Source: Symsagittifera roscoffensis (Eukaryota > Xenacoelomorpha > Acoela > Convolutidae). Taken from it: a stretch of 64,000 nt of DNA. The stretch is from positions 26,526,357 through 26,590,356 of the forward strand of contig NC_087070.1 in the NCBI RefSeq assembly GCF_963678635.1, read 5' to 3'. How positions within the stretch are numbered: the first letter of the stretch is position 1; each line of letters begins with the position of its first letter. Shown here in pieces: positions 20,301-29,491 of the stretch. The position numbers and the translations under genes were made by a program. The notes under the pieces were generated by a model. That model saw only the letters and a list, made by a program, of their open reading frames with translations, was not told where the DNA came from and did no database searches.

Positions 20301-23300
20301 AAGTTTCGTGAAAATCCCTTCTCTAAACTTGGGTAAAACCTTTAGCATCAAACCTAGCCTTGCACCCAGAAACTTCACCAGTAGGTCCGTACTCCAAAGC
20401 AAAATATCATCTGCTGCCCATAGGCTTCTCTCCTCTATTTCTATTCCCAATTTTTGTTTTTCCCTAATGAATCAAACTTTTTTCATTGCTTCTTGACAGT
20501 CAGGGTCTGCTAAAGCTTCCTTAGCATTTTTTGGTATAGTTTCGAGCACTTCTCCAAAAAATACTACATCACCTACTTTTTCTCCTTTGTCACTTTCTAT
20601 CTTTTTCTCAAAATAGAACTTAGATTCGTCAAAACTAACGTTTCAAGACTTTTGCACTTTGAGTTTTCCTTCATTCTCAATTCCTATCAGATAAGCTTTG
20701 TTATTTTCCAGTGTCCCCAAGAAAATTCCCCTTCTAGAATTTTGGTCTAGTTTTTTGCGAAACTGTTTTTCCACAAATCTATACGCTACATATTCAAAAG
20801 TTTTCACAAAATTAAGGTTGGCTTTTTCTCCATACATAGACTTGTAGGGTGTTTTGCCTATAGCAGAAAGAAAACACATGTTTTTGAGACTAGTAGCCAC
20901 TTTAAGAGCATAAGGGCAAACTGTTTTTGATAAATTGGCATCAAAAATCATGCAGCGAGCCATTGGAGTAATTGTTCCCCACAACCTTTCTATCTTTCCG
21001 TTCTTTTGAGGGGTATAAGGAGCCGATGTTTCCAATCTTATTTTTTGTTTCTTACAAACTCGCTTAAAATCCTGACCAATGTTTTCTCCTGCGCCATCTG
21101 AAACTAAAATCTGAGGGACTCCTATGTCTGCTATGAACCTTTCAATTTTTTCTGTTGCCTCATCTCTCGTTTTCATGAAATATATATTTAAATATCTAAA
21201 AAACCTGTCCACAAAACTTATAGCATATCTATGTCCATACTCTGCTATCGAGTTAATAGGACCTAAAATGTCTGTGTGAACAATATCTAGTGTCCTGGTT
21301 GCCCCGGTGTAACAATTTTTCGGGACTGGCTTTTTTTCTGCTTTATTCAACTCACAGTTTTCACAATTCTCAATTTCAAAATCACTGATATTTGTGCCTT
21401 CAACATGTTGCTCTAAAGACTGAAGTCTTTGTAGTTATTATGACCCATCCTGCAAGGCCGCTGTTCCAATGTGCTAACTACATAACACTCGTCTTTTCCT
21501 ACGCAAGTGTCCCATAAAAAACCATTTTCCTCTCCTAATGGGTAAACTGAACCATTTCCCTGGCGAACAAACGAACTCGCACCAAAAACAACTTCTGCTC
21601 CTGCTTTCTTCATTTTTCAAGAACGTACGAAGTATTCTTCAGCTCAATAATCTTAATCTTGCCTTTCTCATCTTTCACTCTGAATCTAACTTCACATTTC
21701 CCTAAAACTTCTGACTCAGAAAAACTTGAATTGCTAACCGATCCTTTGAAGTTCACGTCTAAACTAACAAACATCTCTCGATCCTTAATCTTATTACTGG
21801 TGGCTCCAGAGTCTACGACTGAGTCCTCGCCCGGAGACATTCCACTCAGAAAACTAAAATGAGCCTCTGTTTCAGCTGCTAGGTTCTGCTGTTCTCGTTT
21901 AGTTTTACTAATGAATTTTTTCTTTGCTTGGCAATATTTTGCAAAATGTCTAAACTCCTTGCACTCAACGAACTCAATTTTTCGAACTTTTTATTCACTA
22001 TCTCGTCTGCTGACTAACTTTTCTTTGCACTGTTTCGACACATGTCCTCTTTTATGACATTTGAAACAAACCAAAATCTATTCTCGTTATTAAAAGCATG
22101 CTCCTTTTCAATGACTTATCTCTCGCTATCAAAACTCACTAAATCTCTTTTCAACTCATCTAAATGTTTCTCATCTCTACTAAACTTGGCTATAGTAGAA
22201 AAAGTTTCAAATTGTTTTGGAATCCCTTTCAAAATAATTGAAGTTAGCATTTTTTCACTCACTCCTTTGTTCACTTGTTCTAAAATATACTGAATCTCCT
22301 CTGCTCTAGTCAAACAATCTATCACTGTTTCATTGCTATTAATTTCCAAATTTGCAAGTTCGAAGTTTAGTTCTCGAAGCCCGAGTCTTTTAAAACTCTT
22401 AAAACTTTTCCTTAAAACATCCCAAGCATTCCTACCATTGCCCTTGTAAGGTTTTAAAAACGAGACCAATTTCTTATCTAGGTCCTGCACAAGTTCGTAT
22501 CAGATTTGGAACTGTTTTTCCTCAAAAATCTTTTTTTCCTCTATCCACTGCAGCTTGTTTTTGATCACTGCTTGCATTCGGTCTTAAACTTTGCATAAAG
22601 TTTCTATAATCAACTGTCTCATCTGAAATCTTGTTTAATTTCAAGGTGAAAATTTTTTGTGCCTCGAAATGCTCTTCAAAGTAGAAAATACTCTTTTTCT
22701 CCCAAAACAAACTATCCTATCGGTTTTCAAAATGTCTTTCCTAATGTAAGTTCTTATATTCCTTTTAAGTCTTACACAAAAGTTAAGCTCCAATCAAAAT
22801 TCAAAAAGCTTAGTATTGCCCCTGGTAAAATTCAATGACCTCGATTTCTCTTACATCAAAATCATGTATTATAAAGACCAATATTGCCCGCTTGTATGAC
22901 TATGCAAGTATTTTTGACTACCTAAATCTGATTCGGAGCCTAACGGTCTGTGAACCGAATAACACATTCGCAAATTAGCAAAGCTAAGGTCCTTCCTCAG
23001 ATTTCATACAAGGTAATATATATATTAGCAATATATAAGTTCGTCTTTTTGTGCTGGGGTATCAGTTTCTTTTTTTATGGCATTGTTTTCTTTGGATTGG
23101 TTTTCTGTCAGATTTGAGCAACTGCGTACGAACAAATTTATCCCTCCGCAAAAATTGAGTATAAATCAGCAAATTTTACAAATAAAACATGTTGTTTAGC
23201 AGTTTGTTTCAGTTTTCTTTCACTATCAATCTTCGTGTAATGCTTCTCCCACTGCTGTGCGCTTTCAGTGCCACTTCGTGTAGCTTTTGACTGTCTCATC

Positions 23301-24478
23301 TTTTTGTTGTAGTTCCCTGCTTCTATCGTCAGAGTTGTCCATCTCTAGAAGTTGTGTTGCCCTGCCCTGCTTCTGTCGTCAGATTTGTCTGTCTCTACTA
23401 GTTGAGTTGTTTGCTTCTATCTTTGCACTTCTCTATCTGATCAATCGTCTGTCTCCAAGTAGTGTTGGCCTGCTTCTATTCTCGCAGTTCTCCATCTGAT
23501 CATCTGTATATTTCAAGTTGTGTTTTTTCACTGTCACAACTCCACTGCAAATCTCAGTTCTTTTCTTATTCGTTTGAACAAACGGTCAATCTTGACTCCT
23601 GACTTCTCACTCGTGATTGTGCATCTGGGCCCATAACCTATCAAGGTTATTGCAGCGACAAACGGTTGATTAATAAAGAGTGAATTATGAGATTTGAGTG
23701 ATAGTTCCAGTAGCAATTCAGATCAAATATATATGGTGGATCACCCGAACGAAGTTGCTCGAACCAATGACCAAAGACCATGTTTCACCAACCTTTTTAC
23801 CAAGAGCAAACATGCCTGCAGTCGCACTGACGAAAAACTTGGGAAGATGCAAAACTGCATTTTTCCGAGACTTTCTGCTAGGAACCACCTAATTTGAAAG
23901 GCGGGGTATTGGTGATTTTTCGTAACTGAAATGAAATTGATCATCTTTATTCGGTTCAAACTGAAAGATCACTTCACGATTTTTGTTTAATTTAGCTGGT
24001 GAAACATGACCTTTAGTCATTAGTTCGAGCAGCTTATTGCGGGTGTTTACCATATATATTTGATCTGAATTGCTACTGGAACTATCACTCAAATCTCATT
24101 AATTCACTCCTTATTAATCAACCGTTTGTCGCTGCAAAAACCTTGATACTTTTTACCAATCAAGATGATTGCATTGTCACTATGAGCTCAAAGCTACAAA
24201 AAAAATAATAAAAGATCAGACTCAAAATATTCCTCTGCCGTACGCGAGATATAGGTACACCAGTTTTATGATGCTTTTATGACGTCACAATTGAAATGTC
24301 TCTGAAATCGGATGTTGAGTTTTGGAGCAAATTTGTCAATGTTGGAACTGCTCTCAATTTCAATGGTCGTAAACCAAAATTCTGTTTGTTTCAGTCGCCC
24401 CTATCAGTGATTACTCAACAGTCTGCACCAGCGCTACCGTCTAACACAGCAGTATTTACAAACGCGTTCGACGAATGA
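17380..24478 (+). CDS. Small host gene, four coding exons, about 134 residues
   Basis: Coding exons are 17,380-17,382 (the ATG alone), 17,750-17,933, 18,560-18,693 and 24,395-24,478. All introns are GT-AG. The phases agree at every junction (0, 1, 0): the codon split between exons 2 and 3 gives Ala, and the last exon ends in TGA. Exons 2-4 are clearly richer in G+C than their surroundings, which supports coding. The protein begins with an acidic/aromatic stretch (TDDERVFDATEFKRFLAQ), has a possible loop FDTETGGKVTL that faintly resembles an EF-hand, and contains VWQCLSKQLL. No signal peptide is seen. I do not recognise the family. Intron 3 would be only about 290 bases without the copia insertion. 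A second possible last exon lies at 25,771. Confidence 0.6.
17750..17933 (+). CDS. Host gene exon 2
   Basis: Acceptor CTCTGTTTAG, then 61 codons plus one base, then donor GTGAGTG. No stop occurs in this frame. It begins STFTDDERVF and ends ANFVNK. The high G+C content stands out in the AT-rich region. Confidence 0.65.
17934..18559 (+). other. Host gene intron 2
   Basis: 626 bases, GT-AG, phase 1, AT-rich. No other feature seen. Confidence 0.55.
18560..18693 (+). CDS. Host gene exon 3
   Basis: Acceptor TTTTGCAAG, then two bases completing the split Ala codon, 44 codons, and donor CAG/GTATTT. The reading includes SFMTKDAVSVVPEVASLVYG and VWQCLSKQLLASHSQ. The copia element begins 48 bases after the donor. 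Confidence 0.65.
18742..18973 (-). repeat. Copia 3' LTR (left end)
   Basis: Matches the LTR copies at 23,639-23,790 (same orientation, partial) and 23,907-24,148 (opposite orientation). The outer terminus reads TATCAAGG on the + strand. Confidence 0.75.
18984..19562 (-). pseudogene. Copia pol, RNase H end
   Basis: A 192-codon piece with the copia RNase H hallmarks: SYSNADWSGN, STSGYCFKL, ISWSSRLQ and STAKAEQNAV, then the C-terminal ADALTKNLGR motif and a stop directly before the LTR. ADALTK is a usual copia ending. It is the best-kept domain of this copy but is cut off from RT by stops upstream. Confidence 0.85.
19600..20560 (-). pseudogene. Copia pol, reverse transcriptase remnant
   Basis: Read on the - strand, pieces of RT are visible in more than one frame: an LDIETAYLHAKLDEDI motif near 20,200 and a VDDIVFCGADKTF catalytic motif near 19,930-19,950, with stops and frame changes between. 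RT is dead in this copy. Confidence 0.7.
20643..21440 (-). pseudogene. Copia pol, integrase
   Basis: The zinc domain remnant (CENCELNKAEKK) near 21,340-21,400 is followed by the catalytic core: the HTDILGP Asp, the VSDGAGE Asp and the TPQKNGKIERLWGT Glu, then the copia-typical GIFLG near the end. The upstream part contains a break, so it is no longer joined to the protease. Confidence 0.85.
21610..21840 (-). pseudogene. Copia protease segment
   Basis: Contains the aspartic protease motif VVDSGATSNKI followed by a hydrophobic-charged core. It is separated by stops from gag and integrase. Confidence 0.7.
21950..22710 (-). pseudogene. Copia gag remnant with CCHC knuckle
   Basis: Two open pieces (22,522-22,710 and 22,116-22,490) are followed by a knuckle, C-F-K-C-H-K-R-G-H-V-S-K-Q-C, near 22,030-22,075. 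AWDVLRKSFKS and LTRAEEIQYILEQ fit copia gag (UBN2-type). Breaks occur between the pieces. Confidence 0.7.
23285..23530 (-). repeat. Degenerate tandem repeat in copia leader
   Basis: About four copies of a unit of roughly 57-62 bp containing CTGCTTCTATCGTCAGAG-like and GTTGTGTT-like words, between gag and the primer site. It may be an imperfect leader repeat. Confidence 0.5.
23625..23638 (-). promoter_or_regulatory. Copia primer binding site
   Basis: On the - strand GGTTATGGGCCCAG directly follows the LTR end. It is complementary to the anticodon stem and loop of initiator tRNA-Met, the internal-tRNA primer known from Drosophila copia. Confidence 0.75.
23639..23790 (-). repeat. Copia 5' LTR, truncated
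   Basis: Begins next to the primer site and matches the left LTR up to CATGTTTCACCA. There the sequence switches at once to the inverted pol end. Confidence 0.7.
23791..24148 (+). mobile_element. Inverted copia 3' end: RNase H tail, purine tract, LTR
   Basis: On the + strand: about 33 codons of the RNase H tail including ALTKNLGR and a TAA, then GAAAGGCGGGG (purine tract), then a 242-bp LTR at 23,907-24,148. It duplicates in reverse what lies at 18,742-19,080. Confidence 0.75.
24395..24478 (+). CDS. Host gene terminal exon
   Basis: Acceptor GTTTGTTTCAG is followed in phase 0 by 27 codons beginning SPLSVITQQSAPALP, then TGA. Local G+C is raised. It lies about 240 bases beyond the right end of the copia insertion. 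Confidence 0.5.
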   Translation, partial: SPLSVITQQSAPALPSNTAVFTNAFDE

Positions 24479-24603
24479 ATCAACCAATTTTAACTAATTT
24501 CAATATAATTTCAAATGTAACTATTCCCCTATGCAATCTTTTTCCATAAATTGTACAAGCTAGTCTTAAGTTAAATTGAAGTCTGAGATTGGTTTGAGTG
24601 GTT

Positions 24604-24826
24604 ACCTTTTAGTAGTAGTAGTTTGCATACCTGTAAATCAGTGGGGGAGGGGCGAGCAGGGCGCGGAAAAGAGCTGGAGCAAAAATTTTCTAGGTTGTTC
24701 TTGAACCAGTTTGAGTTAATGACCAATTTAAAATATTCTAGAACAACCAAGAACATTTTGTTCCTGCTGTTTTCCCGCACAGGGGTTACAGCTATGCAAA
24801 CTACTGCTACTACTGCTCATAGAGCT
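24604..24826. repeat. Imperfect foldback element of about 220 bp
   Basis: The left arm (from about 24,604 to 24,705) and the reverse complement of the right arm (24,733-24,826) align over most of their length. Shared blocks include GTAGTAGTTTGCATA, GGAGCAAAA-like and GGTTGTTCT; the left arm carries an extra G-rich block. The loop is about 26 bases. It could be a MITE or a transcribed hairpin. It lies 126 bases after the host gene stop. Confidence 0.5.
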
Positions 24827-25030
24827 ATACTTCTGTCTGTTCCAATACACTGTCTTTACGCCAAGCTATCCTACTTCATCTGGATAGGTTCGTGCAAATC
24901 ATCAATACAAAATGGATTTTTTTCTCACTTTCTTTAGTAATCAGAAAGCACTAGTTTGCAAAAGTAATGATTGAGATAAGCTGTTTCAGTTCAAAATGCA
25001 ATTGTTAGATAATAAAGCCAGTTTATCCCT

Positions 25031-25049
25031 GGGGGGGGGGGGGGGGGGG
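25031..25049 (+). repeat. Poly-G run of 19
   Basis: An uninterrupted G tract in AT-rich DNA. Similar runs are at 42,578-42,594 and 50,226-50,240, all G on the + strand. Confidence 0.9.
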
Positions 25050-25770
25050 TGAGCGTGGACTCGGTGAACATTTTTTTAAAATTGATTTTGAATAATGATT
25101 AAATTTAGCTCTCTTTTCAAATACCCTTGTTCTTGCTCAACCCTTCCCCACAACCCACCTACCTAAAATGAACACTGTTTCAAGACTTTTACTGGGTTTT
25201 AGCACGGAATTGATTCTTTCGCAATCTATCTTTCACATGTATAATTACTATAAACAATCTTAGAACAACCCCAAAGCAATGACCTACCCAACTAACATGT
25301 GGCTTAATTGTCTGTGGTTCAACTTTAAGGACTTTTAAAACCTTTTATAATTAACAACTCAGACTAAAACTGCAACTCAGACAAAGTCTGCAAACTAGTA
25401 TGTTATTAGTTTTAAAACCTAATATGTTATTAGTTTTAGATTTCGAATTCCCCTCTCAGAAAAAGCCGTCAACGTATTTATAATCAAATTTAGAGGGATA
25501 CCTAAGTCCTGCGAAATTTGCGTATTTTTTTACCATAAATTGTATACCCCGTGATAACAAAAAACGACATTCAAGACATTTTTTGTTGTTAACGGATTTA
25601 ACTATGTTGAAAAACCAAAATATCCCTGAAATTATTTGAATGAAAACTGTCTGAGACTGAGAAAGGGTTTATTCATCCAATTTCTTCTGGGCGACGATGT
25701 ATGTGCTTTTTTTCAATATAATATATTTAAGTTTTGAATCAAAGTAGCTTTATGATGATATTTTTTTCAG

Positions 25771-25935
25771 TGTTTCTACAAGTACTTCTGCAAATGTGAT
25801 GAAGACTGGGGAAACTTCTTACGTTTGCTGGAAACCCCGTTCAATATTGCGCTAGGCTTGTTAACAGATAGTCATTTCAGGCCGATCTTCCTTCAATTGT
25901 TTGCTAACCAAAAAGATATCAAGAAGTTTTGCTAA
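25771..25935 (+). CDS. Possible terminal exon, open copy in unit R1
   Basis: Acceptor TTTTTTTCAG, then 54 codons (starting CFYKYFCKCDEDWGNFLR, ending KDIKKFC) and TAA. G+C is higher than in the flanks and the phase is 0, so it could serve as an alternative last exon after host exon 3 or belong to a separate gene. The other four copies in the array carry a 33-bp in-frame extra segment that includes TGA. Family not recognised. Confidence 0.4.
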   Translation, partial: CFYKYFCKCDEDWGNFLRLLETPFNIALGLLTDSHFRPIFLQLFANQKDIKKFC

Positions 25936-26229
25936 CTCCTATTAAAATTTATTCTTTTTCTAGTTTTATTAATTAAATTAATAACGGTCAAAATTGTTTC
26001 AAAATCTCAACATCATTTTTTAAAAAGTGTTTTTTTTTTCAAATTTTGCCAAATTATTACGGACTTTTATTTGGATCTTGAGAGAGACCGAATTTTGAAA
26101 AAATACTGCAAGATATGGAGTTCAAAAATATTATTAGTTCGTTTATGCAGTTTTTGAGTTAACACAACTATTTGTTTGTTTACTTCGGATGAAAAAAAGA
26201 TGAACGAGCTTGATGAGATTGAGGGTTAG

Positions 26230-26416
26230 AATTTGGCGCGCGGCCTTTTTCTGCTACCCACTTGAACCATCTTATCCGTCGGACATTGGTAAAATTCATG
26301 TTTATTTTTGTTCATTCAAACACTCTGGAATATGGTTTTGTTGGTGATACTAGATCTCAATTACTACTACTTTCGCAAATTTTATCAGTTGAAATTGCTG
26401 AGACTGTCGAAACAAG
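26230..26416 (+). CDS. Exon-like segment ending in a good donor (R1)
   Basis: Acceptor-like GGGTTAG and donor ACAAG/GTAATG bound an open frame whose second half reads HSNTLEYGFVGDTRSQLL. Copies with frame differences are in every unit, and R2/R2' contain it twice. No partner exon was identified. Confidence 0.25.
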
Positions 26417-27415
26417 GTAATGAGCTCAATACTGACTGCTGATTGTTAATTTTTCATTGAACCCCAGTATAAAAAAGCAAAAAATAAGCAAAAAAGTTCC
26501 ACAGTATTCAAAACAAATTTCATGATATACAAGGGGAAATCATACCGTTTTTAAGTGTTGGAACCTTACATTTTCGCAAAGTCTCAGACTGAATTTGTGA
26601 AATAAAATTTTGTTTTTGTAAGAATCTATTTAATTTAAAACTCAATTGATAAAATTTTAAAACAAAAATGAGTTTATCAAACGTGCTTGTTCTACATAAA
26701 TTTTAACATACAAAGAGTTAGTCTGCTGGGTCGCATTGTTGCTTATAGGTTCTATAAAAGCAGCTATCAGATATAATTGAAAATTTGGAGATATCCAAAC
26801 TTGGTTTCGATTAAAATCACCTGGGAATTACATGTTGTTTTCACTCGCAACCATTACCCTTCTGGTGCATGTTTTGGATGCGTTGACTAAATGAGATATG
26901 TTGCCTTCTGGTAGCATTGGCCGTGAAGCTCGAAAACGAGCCAAAAAAACTTGAAGTTAAATTAGGGAATTTTTTCTGAGTTTTTTTTAAGAATATTAAT
27001 CCATGATTCAAAATTTTGCCATTTTGATCAAATGAGACTGTGGACAGTCGCTCTCCTGTAACCAATACTTCAAAATTTCTGTTGCTCTCCGAGGGATACC
27101 TAAGTCCTGCTAGAGGGATACGTAAGTCCTGCCAAACTTAGAGGGATACCTAAGTCCCGCCAAATTTGCGTTTTTTTTACAATGAATTGTATCAATTTGT
27201 ATACCCCGTGATAACAAAAAACGACATTCAAGACATTTTTTTGTTGTTAACGGATTTATATATGTTGAAAAACCAAATTATTTGATGGAAACTGTCTGAG
27301 ACTGAGAAAGAATTTATTCATCCAATTTCTTCTGGGCGACGATGTATGTGCTTTTTTTCAATATAATATATTTAAGTTTTGAATCAAAGTAGCTTTATGA
27401 TGAGATTTTTTTCAG

Positions 27416-27613
27416 TGTTTCTACATGTACTTCTGCAAATGTGATGAAGACTGGGGAAACTTCTTACGTTTTTGAACAGAAACTACAGAGTTTTTCACGT
27501 CTTTGCTGGAAACCCCGTTCAATATTGCGCTAGGCTTGTTAACAGATAGTCATTTCAGGCCGATCTTCTTTCAATTGTTTGCTAACCAAAAAGATATCAA
27601 GAAGTTTTGCTAA
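27416..27613 (+). pseudogene. Exon copy with in-frame TGA (R2)
   Basis: 198 bases matching 25,771-25,935 plus 33 bases. The extra segment brings a TGA at 27,473-27,475; otherwise it is open to the same TAA. Confidence 0.5.
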
Positions 27614-29293
27614 CTCCTATTAAAATTTATTCTTTTTCTAGTTTTATTAATTAAATTAATAACGGTCAAAATTGTTTCAAAATCTCAACATCATTTTTTA
27701 AAAAGTGTTTTTTTTTTTCAAATTTTGCCAAATTATTACGGACTTTTATTTGGATCTTGCGAGAGACCGAACTTTGAAAAAATACTGCAAGATATGGAGT
27801 TCAAAAATTTTATTAGTTCATTTATGCAGTTTTTGAGTTAACACAACTATTTGTTTGTTAACTTCGGATGAAAAAAAGATGAACGAGCTTGATGAGATTG
27901 AGGGTTAGAATTTGGCGCGCGGCCTTTTTCTGCTACCCACTTGAACCATCTTATCCGTCGGACATTGGTAAAATTCATGTTTTTTTTGTGCACTCAAACA
28001 CTTAGGAGTATGGTTTTGTTGGTGATACTAGATCACAATTACTACTGCCTTTTGCAATTTTGATCAATTGAGACTGTTGAGATCTTCTTCACAAAAACTA
28101 GTTTTAGAATTTGGGGCGCGGCGTTTTTCTGCGATACACTTGAACCATCTTATCCGTCGGACATTGGTAAAATTCATGTTTATTTTTGTTCATTCAAACA
28201 CTCTGGAATATGGTTTTGTTGGTGATACTAGATCTCAATTACTACTACTTTCGCAAATTTTATCAGTTGAAATTGCTGAGACTGTCGAAACAAGGTAATG
28301 AGCTCAATACTGACTGCTGATTGTTAATTTTTCATTGAACCCCAGTATAAAAAAGCAAAAAATAAGCAAAAAAGTTCCACAGTATTCAAAACAAATTTCA
28401 TGATATACAAGGGGAAATCATACCGTTTTTAAGTGTTGGAACCTTACATTTTCGCAAAGTCTCAGACTGAATTTGTGAAATAAAATTTTGTTTTTGTAAG
28501 AATCTATTTAATTTAAAATTCAATTGATAAAATTTTAAAACAAAAATGAGTTTATCAAACGTGCTTGTTCTTCATAAATTTTAACATACAAAGGGTTAGT
28601 CTGGTGGGTCGCATTGTTGCTTATAGGTTCTATAAAAGCAGCTATCAGATATAATTGAAAATTTGGAGATATCCAAACTTGGTTTCGATTAAAATCACCT
28701 GGGAATTACATGTTGTTTTCACTCGCAACCATTACCCTTCTGGTGCATGTTTTGGATGCGTTGACTAAATGAGATATGTTGCCTTCTGGTAGCATTGGCC
28801 GTGAAGCTCGAAAACGAGCCAAAAAAACTTGAAGTTAAATTAGGGAATTTTTTCTGAGTTTTTTTTAAGAATATTAATCCATGATTCAAAATTTTGCCAT
28901 TTTGATCAAATGAGACTGTGGACAGTCGCTCTCCTGTAACCAATACTTCAAAATTTCTGTTGCTCTCCGAGGGATACCTAAGTCCTGCTAGAGGGATACG
29001 TAAGTCCTGCCAAATTTAGAGGGATACCTAAGTCCTGCCAAATGTGCGTTTTTTTTACAATGAATTGTATCAATTTGTATACCCCGTGATAACAAAAAAC
29101 GACATTCAAGACATTTTTTTGTTGTTAACGGATTTATATATGTTGAAAAACCAAATTATTTGATGGAAACTGTCTGAGACTGAGAAAAGGTTTATTCATC
29201 CAATTTCTTCTGGGCGACGATGTATGTGCTTTTTTTCAATATAATATATCTAAGTTTTGAATCAAAGTAGCTTTATGATGAGATTTTTTTCAG

Positions 29294-29491
29294 TGTTTCT
29301 ACAAGTAATTCTGCAAATGTGATGAAGACTGGGGAAACTTCTTACGTTTTTGAACAGAAACTACAGGGTTTTTCACGTCTTTGCTGGAAACCCCGTTCAA
29401 TATTGCGCTAGGCTTGTTAACAGATAGTCATTTCAGGCCGATCTTCTTTCAATTGTTTGCTAACCAAAAAGATATCAAGAAGTTTTGCTAA
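29294..29491 (+). pseudogene. Exon copy with two stops (R3)
   Basis: As the R2 copy, but the fifth codon is also TAA (TAC to TAA) in addition to the TGA in the 33-bp segment. Confidence 0.5.

Larger units (their letters stand above)
18742..24148 (-). mobile_element. Degenerate Ty1/copia element with inverted duplicate end
   Basis: On the - strand the order is gag with CCHC knuckle, protease, integrase, RT, RNase H. Integrase before RT defines Ty1/copia. Several stops and frameshifts disable it. The left end is the 3' LTR (18,742-18,973). At the right are the primer site and a partial 5' LTR (23,639-23,790), and then an inverted copy of the element's own 3' end (23,791-24,148). The outermost 5 bases are CTTTT on both sides (18,737-18,741 and 24,149-24,153), as if the whole composite integrated once. 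It sits in intron 3 of the host gene, antisense to it. Confidence 0.85.

Noticed and set aside
23698..23892. Possible independent small gene on the + strand
   Set aside because: It is the LTR plus inverted RNase H tail (ALTKNLGR) of the copia element, not a separate gene.
24788..24880. Possible extra host exon after a CCCGCACAG acceptor
   Set aside because: It opens in phase but lies in the right arm of the foldback repeat, and its Leu-rich reading comes from a CTACTACTG run.
26841..27065. 74-codon - strand frame, identical in three units
   Set aside because: Identity follows from the recent duplications. Composition and lack of splice or start signals do not support coding.
29294..29491. 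TGA in the repeated exon as a selenocysteine codon
   Set aside because: R3 copies also carry TAA at codon 5, and no SECIS-like element was noticed; simple decay explains it.
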